Assembly: GCA_010027915.1 (NCBI GenBank)
Contig: RGUG01000031.1
Coordinates: 1 to 9,840, forward strand
DNA: 9,840 bases
Direction: 5' to 3'
From: a bacterium
Lineage (GTDB): Bacteria > Margulisbacteria > Marinamargulisbacteria > SXXA01
In this document: in pieces, positions 1 to 8,103 of the stretch
Layout of the letters: each line of letters starts with the position of its first letter
How positions within the stretch are numbered: the stretch's first letter is position 1
Made by a program: the position numbers and the translations under genes
Notes under the pieces: generated by a model
The model's input: the letters and a program-made list of their open reading frames with translations, nothing else
Databases searched by the model: none
Told to the model about the DNA's origin: nothing

Positions 1-1259
1 GAGGATATAAGAGACTGTCTGTACTCTTTAAGCAAAGCAATACGAGCTAACAATCTCTCAGACAATTGCTTCGTTGTTCGACTTACCATCGAAACTTTGT
101 GTGTTATTTGTTTCTGTTCGTCTTCGGGGGGAGCTACGACTTTAAGGTTCTCAATCGACCCCTTACCGAGTCCAAATCTAGTTATCCCGCTTGATGAAAT
201 ATAAAAATAGTCTTTTACACTTTTCGACTCAAGGTATCGATAAATGAACTCTGAGTGAAAGTCAGAAGACTTCATTCGAATAATGGCTAGGTGATATCCA
301 CACACCGTGTTATCTAAGTCTTCAATCACGAATGTTGGAATCCCAATGTCATCTGGAGACTCGGAATCTTTGGTGAGAAGGATGTCTCCTCTTCGTAAAG
401 AGAATTTTTCGAACTCGTTATCAGAGCAAGTTCCCGATGGAAGAGCTGATTTTGAGTCGATGTACTCGTTCCTATAGACATCAGGATAGTGACAAATATT
501 GACCCGTTTTTCATCCTCGTATTCGTGACGATCAACGGAACTCAGCTCTACGTTCGAGATGTGCTTCAACACCTCCATATTCCAGTGTTTCGGTATTTCA
601 CCAATCCAATCGACACCACTATTCTTCATTTCAACATTTGGATCGAGCCCTTTGGTCACGTACTGATTGATCAATGCAATACGTTGCTCCTTGAGGAGTT
701 CGATCTTTTTTTCAATCTTGCTGATCAATGAGTCAATCTGGAACGTTTTTTTGTCGAGATAGCGGGAGATAAGGTTTTGTTCTTGAGTTGGAGGTAAAGG
801 AATAAAATGACTTCCCAATTTATCCATCGGAACTCTCATTCTATGTTCTAGAATGCCATTTCCAACCCCAACCAAACTTTTCTGGAAGACTAAAGATCGA
901 AATAAATAATGAAAATATTTGTTGTTGTAATCTTCATTCTTCTTTTTTAGCATGTAGTAAACGGGGCTAACTAGACCGTAATAGTTTGATAAGCCAGAAG
1001 AGCCAATTATTGCATTCATGCTGTTAACGACAATGTCACCAGGATGAACAATCTTGTATTTTGTTAAGTCGTCCTTCTCTTTATTCCCAATATCTCCCTT
1101 TTCACTATGAGGTATGACTCCTCTATCGTGTGTTAGTGATATCAAAATCTCAGTTTGGACTGGATTATTAAATTCTTTTCTCTCATCAAAAACGAACTTA
1201 ATTTTTTTTGCTTCCCAATCTTTTGGCAGATGATCAATCAACATCAACTGATCACTCAT
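1..1259 (-). CDS. hsdS: Type I restriction-modification specificity subunit HsdS (3' end cut by window edge)
   Basis: The specificity subunit recognises the bipartite DNA target for the HsdM/HsdR complex. The frame is open from ATG 1259 to the left edge (419 codons, no stop). The two-fold pseudo-repeat of HsdS is visible. Half one begins with LPKDW (residues 11-15), carries a target recognition domain to about residue 150, then a conserved helix with PLPPTQEQ (155-161) and a charged coiled-coil stretch IEKKIELLKEQR (182-193). Half two restarts with GEIPKHW (220-226), carries the second recognition domain to about 372, then APPEDEQ (376-382) and the closing helix LKEYRQSLIS (410-419). That closing motif normally lies near the C-terminus, so only a few residues are probably missing. 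The start was chosen because it overlaps the hsdM stop by 8 bases and has GGAG 7 bases upstream. The first recognition domain is AT-rich (about 38% GC in 1021-1080), as is common for exchanged domains. Target sequence cannot be predicted. Confidence 0.93.
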   Translation of the reverse strand, partial: MSDQLMLIDHLPKDWEAKKIKFVFDERKEFNNPVQTEILISLTHDRGVIPHSEKGDIGNKEKDDLTKYKIVHPGDIVVNSMNAIIGSSGLSNYYGLVSPVYYMLKKKNEDYNNKYFHYLFRSLVFQKSLVGVGNGILEHRMRVPMDKLGSHFIPLPPTQEQNLISRYLDKKTFQIDSLISKIEKKIELLKEQRIALINQYVTKGLDPNVEMKNSGVDWIGEIPKHWNMEVLKHISNVELSSVDRHEYEDEKRVNICHYPDVYRNEYIDSKSALPSGTCSDNEFEKFSLRRGDILLTKDSESPDDIGIPTFVIEDLDNTVCGYHLAIIRMKSSDFHSEFIYRYLESKSVKDYFYISSSGITRFGLGKGSIENLKVVAPPEDEQKQITHKVSMVSRTTKQLSERLLARIALLKEYRQSLIS

Positions 1260-2964
1260 CAGTCATCTCCATCGACAACTGTTGAATTTCATCATCCAGT
1301 GATTTCAGATCTTTGGAGATCTCCTCCAAGCTTCTTAATGGAGTGAATTTATAAAAGTATTTGGTGAAGTTGATCTCATATCCGATTTTGTCTTTGGTTC
1401 GATCCATCCAAGAGTTGGGTAAATATGGCGTTACCTCCCGCTCGTAATAATCTTCAACGCTTTCAGACAACGGCACCCGCTCGTGATCCCTTTTCGAGGG
1501 GTCGGGCTTGGGATTCCCTTGACGATCCTTTTTGAGTTCACCGTTTTCCATTAACGGTTGCTCAATCACCACTTTGGTGTAACCGAAGAAACGATTGGGA
1601 TAAATCTTACAGCACTCGTTTTCTTCGAATTTTTGATAGATGCTGAATAGCTCATCTTTCTGCTCTTCGGAGATGACCTTACCCTTGTCACCAAGGTTCT
1701 TTCTCATGGACGTCCAGAACGAGCTTCCATCAATCAATTGCACCTTACCCTTACGCGCTGGCGACTTTTTATTGGTCACGATCCAGATATAAGTCGTAAT
1801 ACCCGTATTGAAGAACAACCGGTCGGGAAGAGACACGATACATTCCAACCAGTCGTTTTCAATCACCCACTTCCGAATGTTTGATTCCCCACTACCCGCG
1901 TCACCCGTAAAGAGCGGGGAGCCGTTAAAAACGATGCCAATACGGGACCCCTCGGGATTCATCTTGTGGATAAGGTGCTGAAGGAACAGAAGCGACCCGT
2001 CCGAGGTTCTGGGGGTGCCCACAAAAAAACGACCATTGGGGTCTTTGGCTTCTTCTGTGACAAAGGCTTCTTCGGACTTCCAGCTCACACCAAACGGCGG
2101 GTTCGTGATCATGTAGTCGAACGTTTGTCCCTGTAACCGATCGTCGGAAATAGACGAACATGGACCATGAATGGTCTCGGGGTTCTCATCCATCATCAGC
2201 AAGTCGGATTTACAGATTGAATACGTCACATCGTTGAGCTCTTGACCGTATAGGTCGACCTTCAGCTTTGGATTGATGGTGTTGTGTATCCATTCCTTCC
2301 CAATGGTCAACAGTCCGCCTGTTCCACAACAGGGATCAAAAACGGAACGAATTTTTCCTTCGCCTTGAAGGTCTTGTCGGTCTCCTCCAAACACGAAAGA
2401 AACCAACAATTTCACCACGTCTCGGGGGGTGAAGTGGTCGCCGCTTTCTTCGTTGGACATTTCCGAGAATTGACGGAGGAGCTCTTCATAGACCGACCCC
2501 ATTTGGTGGTTGTCGATCTTGTTTGGGTGAAGGTCGAATTCGGTGAACTTATCAATCAACCAGTACAACCGTTTGTTTTTGTGTAACTTTTCAACAAGCG
2601 GGTTGATCGAAAAGTGTTCGATGATGTCCCGCACGTTCTTGGAGTAGCCCTGAACGTAGTTGTTGAAATTCATCAACACGTTATTGGGGTCGCTCTTGAT
2701 TCGTGACAGGTCAAACTTGGATGAATTAAAAAACGGGTAGCCGACTTGTCGACAGATCACGGGAGTGGGGTCGGACAATTGGTCTTTGTATTTTGTGTAG
2801 AGCGCCACAATGGTATCTTTTTTTGGTTCTAGTACACAGTCCAGCCGTCTCATCACGACAAACGGAAGAATGACCCGACCGTATTCGGAGGGTTTGAACA
2901 AACCCCGAAGCACATCGTCGGCTGAGGACCAAATAAGGGAAGATAGGTTGGTGGGGTGGCTCAT
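1252..2964 (-). CDS. hsdM: Type I restriction-modification DNA methyltransferase subunit HsdM
   Basis: N6-adenine DNA methyltransferase subunit; with HsdS it methylates the host target sites, and with HsdR it forms the restriction complex. The protein has 570 residues, a normal length. The N-terminal helical domain includes WSSADDVLRG (12-21) and ILPFVVMRRLD (32-42), the usual HsdM opening. The catalytic domain begins near MGSVYEELLRQF (155-166) and GDHFTPRDVV (175-184), followed by the S-adenosylmethionine site DPCCGTGG (210-217, motif I) and the catalytic NPPF (288-291, motif IV). A later segment, YPNRFFGYTKVVIEQP (455-470), and a charged C-terminal helix (about 541-570) are typical of the family. 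All key residues are present, so the enzyme looks intact. It overlaps hsdS by 8 bases. The start is the only one that keeps the conserved N-terminus; the ribosome site before it is weak (AAAGAA). hsdR is not in the window. Confidence 0.96.
   Translation of the reverse strand: MSHPTNLSSLIWSSADDVLRGLFKPSEYGRVILPFVVMRRLDCVLEPKKDTIVALYTKYKDQLSDPTPVICRQVGYPFFNSSKFDLSRIKSDPNNVLMNFNNYVQGYSKNVRDIIEHFSINPLVEKLHKNKRLYWLIDKFTEFDLHPNKIDNHQMGSVYEELLRQFSEMSNEESGDHFTPRDVVKLLVSFVFGGDRQDLQGEGKIRSVFDPCCGTGGLLTIGKEWIHNTINPKLKVDLYGQELNDVTYSICKSDLLMMDENPETIHGPCSSISDDRLQGQTFDYMITNPPFGVSWKSEEAFVTEEAKDPNGRFFVGTPRTSDGSLLFLQHLIHKMNPEGSRIGIVFNGSPLFTGDAGSGESNIRKWVIENDWLECIVSLPDRLFFNTGITTYIWIVTNKKSPARKGKVQLIDGSSFWTSMRKNLGDKGKVISEEQKDELFSIYQKFEENECCKIYPNRFFGYTKVVIEQPLMENGELKKDRQGNPKPDPSKRDHERVPLSESVEDYYEREVTPYLPNSWMDRTKDKIGYEINFTKYFYKFTPLRSLEEISKDLKSLDDEIQQLSMEMTDE
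1267..1270 (-). promoter_or_regulatory. Ribosome binding site of hsdS
   Basis: GGAG lies 7 bases before ATG 1259, inside the last codons of hsdM. It supports 1259 as the hsdS start and translational coupling of the two subunits. Confidence 0.6.
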
Positions 2965-3030
2965 TAATCGTTCTTTGTTTTCAGTCGGTTTAGTCTTGTG
3001 TTCATGGGCTGTTAACGGTTAGGGGTTGGG
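2965..3030. other. Short intergenic gap between envelope operon and hsd genes
   Basis: This is the largest gap between same-strand genes here (66 bases). I see no convincing hairpin-plus-T terminator for the GT-C-like gene ending at 3031; a GTTAAC palindrome (3011-3016) is the only symmetric element. The gap marks the functional break between the glycan-type cluster and the restriction-modification genes. Confidence 0.5.
2987..3015 (-). promoter_or_regulatory. Possible sigma70-type promoter for hsdMS
   Basis: In the 66-base gap before hsdM, TTAACA (3015-3010; 5 of 6 to the -35 consensus) is followed after 17 bases by TAAACC (2992-2987; 3 of 6 to -10). Position fits a short leader to ATG 2964. 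The -10 is poor, so this is only a candidate; read-through from the upstream operon is the alternative. Confidence 0.22.
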
Positions 3031-4647
3031 TCACCCATGCGGATGGGGTCTTTTTCTCCAAAGGGTATAATACCGCCCCGTTTCGGTTTTGGTGTAGTAC
3101 CGATAAAACGTGGCAATAAACGTGTCATCCCATACATAGGGTGGTGACCCATACCAATTTTTGAGTTTAAAGGGGTGCGGGCCATTGGGTATGACAATGA
3201 TATCATAGGGAGCCAATACCTCACGATCATGGGTGAATGTCACGCCACCGCTGCGGTATTCCATCAATACGCACGCATCCCATCCATACGGCTGGCCAGG
3301 TCGGTGTAAGTATGGCCTCATGTTTGAATCACCATACAATGGGTCGGTGTATCCCATGATGATGTTGGCGGTGGGAAACCGCTGTCGGATGTCGCGTAGA
3401 TCGTGGGCCTTTTGGGTGACGTGGTGGTCACGAAAGCGAGCCGCCCAGTGTATCAAGAACCGTTGCATCATCCACCCACTGGTGATGCACACCATCCAAT
3501 AAAGGATGACCACCTGTTGGATGGATAAACGGTTTAAATGAGGGTGTAACCGCTGGGCCAACTGCCACATCAGTACCGGCAAAAAAGGCATCAAATGCCA
3601 GGCTCCCGCCCCACTTTTGGACGCCACCACACAGACCAGTGCCATGGATACGCCATGGGTGACCATGGCGATGTGCCAACGAAAGGGGATCCCCACCATC
3701 CGGGTGATGGCATACACCCATAACCCCACTCCCCCTACAAACAGGGCATTTTGTATGCCCCCTGACCATGTCAACGGGTGGTGACGGGTGACCGCGAGAA
3801 CCTGGAGGTAGCCGGTGATCGATACCCACGGATTGACGAGCATCAACCCACTCAATACCAGGGATATCATGATCAAGCGAACCGTCCAACGGGATCCCTG
3901 ATGTTCCCAGGCCAGCCCCGCTAACGGCACCCAATAGCAACCTGCGTGAGGTTTGGTTCCCAGGGTCAGGGCCAGTCCAATGGCGGCTCCCACCATGCCC
4001 CATCCTCCGGCCCGTTTCGTGACGGTTCCCCACAAGGCCAGTGCCATGCCCAATACCATCAGGCTGTCACCCCCGCGGGTGGTAAAAAAATGCGTATTGG
4101 TTTCAAAGAGCATGGTGAACCCCCACCACATCACCCAGAACCACCAGGCCCAGTCACGGGGATAGTGCTGCCAAAATACCCACGCCATCACGCCCACGGC
4201 CCCCCATCCCACCAGTAGCCCCATCATATTCACCCCGATCATAGGGTCATTGACCAGTGTGATGCCCACCCAATGGATCGCATGGATGGCAGGGCCATAC
4301 AGGATCGCCGTTGGCCAACTATTCGGCATGGTGTGATACAAGGGGACGCCATCGCGTAGTTGTAAGGCTGACATGGTGACGGGTACCAGGGTGTGATCAA
4401 TGGCGGATGGGTAGCCCAATACCCAGACGCTCATGATGCCCCCTGTGATTAAAATCCCGGTCACCAAAAGGCGTCGGATGGTCCGGATGTGGGGGTGAAT
4501 GGCACAAAGCCGATTTGCCAGCAGGGGGTAGCGGGTTACCATCAGGGGCACCACGGATAGAAGATACATCCATATCAGTGTCATTCTGATATCAAATAGC
4601 ACCCAGCATACGATCGTCTTGATGATGGCGATTCCGTTTGGTTTCAT
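3031..4647 (-). CDS. Polytopic membrane protein, probable GT-C-type glycosyltransferase
   Basis: This 538-residue protein has roughly 10-12 hydrophobic segments between residues 8 and 393, then a soluble tail of about 140 residues. The pattern fits GT-C enzymes, which use polyprenyl-phosphate-sugars as donors and act on the outer face of the inner membrane. Supporting marks are an acidic residue in the first large loop (ALQLRDG, Asp99), followed by PLYHT and ILYGPAIHAIHW (115-126); a short loop FFTTRGGD (187-194); a loop GTKPHAG (230-236); and ASKSGAGAWHLMPFLP (342-357), which resembles the late-loop motif of related membrane mannosyl/arabinosyltransferase-like proteins. The tail contains NIIMGYTDPLYGD (428-440) and may bind the acceptor. 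It is unusually rich in Trp, His and Met. It starts 12 bases after the upstream SDR ends and has no clear ribosome site, so coupling is likely. Donor and acceptor are unknown; another polytopic family cannot be excluded. Confidence 0.7.
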   Translation of the reverse strand: MKPNGIAIIKTIVCWVLFDIRMTLIWMYLLSVVPLMVTRYPLLANRLCAIHPHIRTIRRLLVTGILITGGIMSVWVLGYPSAIDHTLVPVTMSALQLRDGVPLYHTMPNSWPTAILYGPAIHAIHWVGITLVNDPMIGVNMMGLLVGWGAVGVMAWVFWQHYPRDWAWWFWVMWWGFTMLFETNTHFFTTRGGDSLMVLGMALALWGTVTKRAGGWGMVGAAIGLALTLGTKPHAGCYWVPLAGLAWEHQGSRWTVRLIMISLVLSGLMLVNPWVSITGYLQVLAVTRHHPLTWSGGIQNALFVGGVGLWVYAITRMVGIPFRWHIAMVTHGVSMALVCVVASKSGAGAWHLMPFLPVLMWQLAQRLHPHLNRLSIQQVVILYWMVCITSGWMMQRFLIHWAARFRDHHVTQKAHDLRDIRQRFPTANIIMGYTDPLYGDSNMRPYLHRPGQPYGWDACVLMEYRSGGVTFTHDREVLAPYDIIVIPNGPHPFKLKNWYGSPPYVWDDTFIATFYRYYTKTETGRYYTLWRKRPHPHG

Positions 4648-4659
4648 GTGATAGCGTCT

Positions 4660-5715
4660 TTATTGGGGTGGGTTAGACCTCGTCTTGGTTGCTCGCAATA
4701 GGGTGCCGATCAACGTTAATAACCCCGCAGCCAAGGGGCGACGATGGGGTGATTGCCCCCATGAGGTGCCGGTTCGATTCATCCATTCAGTGTAACTTTC
4801 TTCAAACATTCGCTGATTGGAGTACTGGGCTTTCCACCCCAATTGGGTTAAGGGGGTCATGTCAAAGTGAAAGGCCTTGTGATACGTTAAATAATGCCAT
4901 GGTGCCAAGGGGCTCAACCGTAGCCAATCCAAACAACGCAGTCCATTGATGGTTAATTGGGCGGGTAACTCAATAATGGGTGACCGGCTATGGGCAAAGG
5001 CAATCAGGTGTTCATACAATTCCCGAAGGGTGCCAAAGGTGTCGGTGCCAATGTTAAAGGCCCCGGTTTGCTGATGATCCATCAGCAGCATATACGCATC
5101 CATGAGGTCATGGGCATGCACAAATTGAAAGGGATAGCGACCTGAGCCAAGCACAATGACCGGGTGGTGCTGATCAATCCACTGAAACAATAACTGAAAA
5201 ATACCCAATCGGCCTTCCCCTATAATGGTGCGAGGCCGAATGATGATGCACGGCATGTGGGTCTGTTGGGCGACCACCATCACGGCGTTTTCACCTTCGA
5301 GTTTGGACCGACCATATACCTCGACGGGGTGACGAGGGGTTTGGTGGTCAATCGGCATGCGATCGGGGGATCCAAACACCGCACTAGAACTCATATGAAT
5401 AAAATGGGATACCCCCGCCCTGGCCGCTTCGGTGGCGGCCACGCGGGTGCCATTCACATTCACATCCCAAAACAACTGACCGGATTTGGTGAGGGGTACC
5501 AATGCGGCATTGTGATGGACCACCTCCACCCCTTTCATGGCCTGTCGTACACGTTCACTGTCTCGGATATCACCCCCCATAAATTCAATGTCCGGGGATC
5601 GTTGGGGGTCGTCCCATCTATCCAGTACCCTGACCTCGTGTCCCTTTTCTAACAGTCTTTTGGCAATGATGTTGCCCATAAACCCACATCCCCCGGTTAC
5701 CAAATGCCGTGTCAT
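4660..5715 (-). CDS. Extended SDR: NAD-dependent epimerase/dehydratase or 3-beta-HSD family oxidoreductase
   Basis: A 351-residue Rossmann-fold enzyme that should oxidise, reduce or epimerise an alcohol on a sugar or isoprenoid using NAD(P). The nucleotide-binding motif GGCGFMG (8-14) is at the N-terminus, with Asp32 closing strand two (VLDRW), MGGDIRD (46-52) and HHNAALV (67-73) after that. The catalytic set is Ser109-Ser111 (HMSSSAVFG) and Tyr134/Lys138 (YGRSK). Substrate-side motifs include RPRTIIGEG (160-168), FVHAHDL (198-204) and FNIGTD (220-225). The C-terminal part (250-315) is of the 3-beta-HSD/epimerase type, with a tail of about 35 residues that contains a short hydrophobic stretch (328-340) and could associate with the membrane. 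The start is fixed by a strong AAGGAGA 4 bases upstream. The gap to the upstream SDR is 11 bases and to the downstream GT-C-like gene 12. The exact substrate is not predictable. Confidence 0.9.
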   Translation of the reverse strand: MTRHLVTGGCGFMGNIIAKRLLEKGHEVRVLDRWDDPQRSPDIEFMGGDIRDSERVRQAMKGVEVVHHNAALVPLTKSGQLFWDVNVNGTRVAATEAARAGVSHFIHMSSSAVFGSPDRMPIDHQTPRHPVEVYGRSKLEGENAVMVVAQQTHMPCIIIRPRTIIGEGRLGIFQLLFQWIDQHHPVIVLGSGRYPFQFVHAHDLMDAYMLLMDHQQTGAFNIGTDTFGTLRELYEHLIAFAHSRSPIIELPAQLTINGLRCLDWLRLSPLAPWHYLTYHKAFHFDMTPLTQLGWKAQYSNQRMFEESYTEWMNRTGTSWGQSPHRRPLAAGLLTLIGTLLRATKTRSNPPQ

Positions 5716-5719
5716 GATG

Positions 5720-5726
5720 TCTCCTT
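5720..5726 (-). promoter_or_regulatory. Strong Shine-Dalgarno of the second SDR
   Basis: AAGGAGA sits 4 bases before ATG 5715 and just after the stop of the upstream SDR. It is the best ribosome site in the window and good evidence that these genes are bacterial. Confidence 0.8.
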
Positions 5727-6712
5727 TTAAAATTGTTGATGGTCAATGGCCCATTGAATACTGCGTCGCATCCCTTCTTCTAAGGTGACACTGGGTTGAA
5801 ACCCCAATTCTTGACGTGCTTTTTGTGTGCAACAGGCAATCGTTTTGTTCATTTCAGACAACACATGGATTTTTTGATGGTACCATCCCACCCATTGAAT
5901 GAGCGCATCACACCCCATCGCCACATCCCCAATCCAGGCGGGGAGGTGTGACGCCCAAATGAGGTGCTTAACACCTGTTCGATGGTGTCGATAATGGTGG
6001 TCATCCGATAGGGCTGCTCATCGGCGATCCAATACGTCTGGCCTGCCGCCTTTGGTGAGTAGGCTGCCAGTACCAGCCCGTTGGCCAACTCATCGACATA
6101 GGCCATCGACCGCTGGTTGTCTCCTTTTCCTAGTAGGGGCACCCGCCCTTCTTGAATCATCCGGAAAAACGTCACTTGTCGATCGGGTTGTCCTGGCCCA
6201 TAAAACCACGGGGCACGGATGATGACGGTTTCTAAGGCGTGGGTTTGGGCGATCTCGTGGACCACTTGTTCCATCAACATTTTGGAGCGTCCATAGTGCA
6301 TGTAGGGGTGATAGGGTGAGGACTCATCAAACCGGTGGTGAGGGTGCGGGTTACATCCACAAGGCGAATTCGATGACACCACCACGGCCCGTTTGACTTT
6401 GGCTTGACTGGCCAACGTTAAAAGGGTGCGTGTACCGTGTTGATTCACCCGATAAAAATCCGCCACCCGACGGGGATGAATCACGCCGGCACAATGAAAC
6501 AAGATCCCCCCTTCTGCCTGACCAAAAAAAGCCGATAGTGAATCGGGGTTGGTAAGGTCGCCGGCCACCCATTCAATCCGTCCTGCCCATGACGAGGGGA
6601 TTGGCTCTCCTGGTCGAATGAGTACCCGAATGGGGAGGGTAGGGTATTGGTCTTGTACACTTAGAATCAAGCGTTGTCCCAACCATCCTGTGGCGCCGGT
6701 GATGAGTATCAT
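5727..6712 (-). CDS. Extended SDR (3-beta-HSD/NAD-epimerase type), interrupted by a frameshift
   Basis: An NAD(P)-dependent oxidoreductase of the same superfamily as its downstream neighbour. The first frame runs from ATG 6712 to a stop at 5849 (287 codons). It has GATGWLG (6-12), VAGDLTNP (49-56), FHCAGVIHP (72-80), the Ser pair at 113-114, Tyr140/Lys144 (YGRSK), RAPWFYGPG (166-174) and SMAYVDELA (202-210). The family C-terminus is missing from that frame but continues in another frame, read from about 5951 to the stop at 5727. That part includes HLPAWIGDV, TQKARQELGFQPSV and TLEEGMRRSIQW, the usual ending of 3-beta-HSD-like proteins. Joined near codon 254 the product is about 328 residues, a normal length. 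One missing base near 5950 would explain it. It could be an assembly error or a genuine recent mutation. AAGGA lies 7 bases before ATG 6712, which overlaps the GMC stop by 4 bases. Confidence 0.85.
5940..5953 (-). other. Frameshift position in the first SDR
   Basis: Coding signal moves to the -1 frame within roughly these bases: SFGR in the first frame, HLPAWIG in the second. A C4 run (5940-5943) lies here. No X-XXY-YYZ slippery heptamer is in phase, so programmed slippage is not supported; a one-base deletion or a sequencing error is more likely. Confidence 0.75.
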
Positions 6713-8103
6713 GATGCGTTCCTTTGCTGTAAAAAATGGGTGACATTTCGTCGTGTAATGGCCATGACACTCCCTTGCGGATTGACACTGGGTGACCCCC
6801 CCAGGAGACTGGCATCGGCCACATATAGCCCTGGGTGCCCATGTACTTGTCCAAATGAGTCCACCGCACATCGATCAGGGTGTTCACCCATTGGGCAACT
6901 GCCAAACAAGTGAATACTCATGAAATGGCCGTTTCCTTTTTCAATCATGCGACGTACCACGTGCCCCTCTTCCCGACGGGTTAAGGGGGCGATGTTGGGC
7001 ACCGATGGGTACAAACGGGTGGCACCCGATGCCCACAATAGCTCACAGAGCCGCTCAAAGGCCTCCCCCAATTGAATGCGGTCAGCGGGTGTTAGTCGAT
7101 AGCGGATGATGGGGGTGTCATCCTGCCACAGGGACCGAACACTACCGGTGGTGGCGGTAGAAATCATGCCATAATACACCGCAAACCGGTTCCATTGGGT
7201 ATCCCATTGAGCCGGTAGCCCATACCCTACCAATCCTTGGGCAAGATGGAGGGGGGTTCCCACGGATGAGCCAAACCGCATACCCGGTGCAAAGGCATCC
7301 ACCTGAAAGCGGCCCACCCCATCGCCCATTTGGGACACCGGGTGATCATATTCAGCGATGACTTTGATGGTGGGATGCAAGCCCACGGTTTGTCCCACTT
7401 GCTGGGTGATGCCACTGCGTCGCAATAGCAACGGGGTTTGAATGGCCCCCCCGGCCACAAATACCGATCGGGCCTGCATCGTTCCCCTGCCATTGGGACC
7501 ACGCCACACGACATCCCATCCCGTTGCGGTGCGTCGGATGCGATGCACCCGGGTTTGACTGATGATGCGTCCCCCTGCGTTGAGATAGTGCTTGAGGTAG
7601 GTTTCGGTCATGGTTTGTCGGACGCCTTGCTTCACCCATCGGGGTACATCCTGGCATGACCAGCCCAATGCATCGGCGGCGTGCTTGAGTTTGAGTGCTG
7701 CGGCTGAATGGGGTGTATCGGGTGAGTGAATGGATAGCATCTGTTCAATGGCCTCCGCATGAGGCGTCAGGTCAGATGTGCCAAAGTGCTTTATGTGGTA
7801 ACGGGTTTCCCACGACGCCCGTATGGGTTCGGGTAATCGATGGTACAACCCGCTGTTAATTTCACTGCCACCGCCCACACATCGACCCTCGGCCACATTG
7901 ATATGAGGCGGTCCCAATGCCACGCCCATGCCTTGATTGCGGTAGAGATGGGTCATTTCATCCATCGAAAATGGCTCGTGCGTATCAAGGGGAGCCCAAG
8001 GCCCTTCTTCCATGACGACGGTATGGCGGCCGGCCCCTGCCAACTGATGAGCGGTGACCGATCCACCTGGTCCGGATCCAATGACAATGGCATCATAGGT
8101 CAT
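6709..8103 (-). CDS. GMC-family FAD-dependent oxidoreductase
   Basis: A 464-residue flavoenzyme that oxidises an alcohol (sugar, sterol-like or other) with FAD; the electron acceptor may be oxygen, a quinone or a carrier. The FAD site GSGPGG (9-14) follows strand one (YDAIVIG), with the dinucleotide acidic end VVMEEG (29-34). The GMC marker region is RCVGGGSEINSG (74-85). A second nucleotide-side motif is VFVAGGAIQTP (214-224). The C-terminal catalytic block is complete: His398 in SIHLFGSCPMG (396-406), then VDSFGQVHGHPGLYVADAS (414-432) and Asn441 in SVNPQG (439-444), the usual His/Asn pair. At 464 residues it is at the short end of the family, with a compact substrate domain and no visible signal peptide, so it probably acts in the cytoplasm or on the inner membrane face. 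Its ATG overlaps the stop of the small membrane protein by 4 bases and its stop overlaps the next start by 4 bases. It could occupy the role DprE1 has in mycobacteria, but that is inference. Confidence 0.93.
   Translation of the reverse strand: MTYDAIVIGSGPGGSVTAHQLAGAGRHTVVMEEGPWAPLDTHEPFSMDEMTHLYRNQGMGVALGPPHINVAEGRCVGGGSEINSGLYHRLPEPIRASWETRYHIKHFGTSDLTPHAEAIEQMLSIHSPDTPHSAAALKLKHAADALGWSCQDVPRWVKQGVRQTMTETYLKHYLNAGGRIISQTRVHRIRRTATGWDVVWRGPNGRGTMQARSVFVAGGAIQTPLLLRRSGITQQVGQTVGLHPTIKVIAEYDHPVSQMGDGVGRFQVDAFAPGMRFGSSVGTPLHLAQGLVGYGLPAQWDTQWNRFAVYYGMISTATTGSVRSLWQDDTPIIRYRLTPADRIQLGEAFERLCELLWASGATRLYPSVPNIAPLTRREEGHVVRRMIEKGNGHFMSIHLFGSCPMGEHPDRCAVDSFGQVHGHPGLYVADASLLGGSPSVNPQGSVMAITRRNVTHFLQQRNAS
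6720..6724 (-). promoter_or_regulatory. Ribosome binding site of the first SDR
   Basis: AAGGA lies 7 bases before ATG 6712, inside the last codons of the GMC gene. It selects 6712 over the upstream in-frame ATG at 6871, whose extra 53 residues overlap the GMC gene and look non-coding. Confidence 0.65.

Noticed and set aside
2284..2586. 100-codon plus-strand frame opposite hsdM
   Set aside because: Antisense to the conserved HsdM catalytic region; no motifs of its own.
3428..4033. 201-codon open frame within the GT-C-like gene, minus strand
   Set aside because: Low-complexity Gly/His/Pro-rich translation with no family features, fully nested in a well-supported membrane protein gene; a shadow of GC-rich coding sequence.
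5257..5652. 131-codon plus-strand frame opposite the second SDR
   Set aside because: Antisense shadow; the minus-strand frame has all SDR motifs and a strong ribosome site.
5930..5970. Programmed -1 frameshift in the SDR
   Set aside because: No in-phase slippery heptamer; ATTTGGG resembles one but lacks the X-XXY pattern. A stray indel is simpler.
6573..6905. 110-codon minus-strand frame spanning the GMC/SDR junction
   Set aside because: It overlaps the conserved C-terminus of GMC and the Rossmann motif of the SDR in another frame, with no plausible protein character.
7352..7657. 101-codon minus-strand frame within the GMC gene
   Set aside because: Nested shadow of the GMC coding sequence without motifs.
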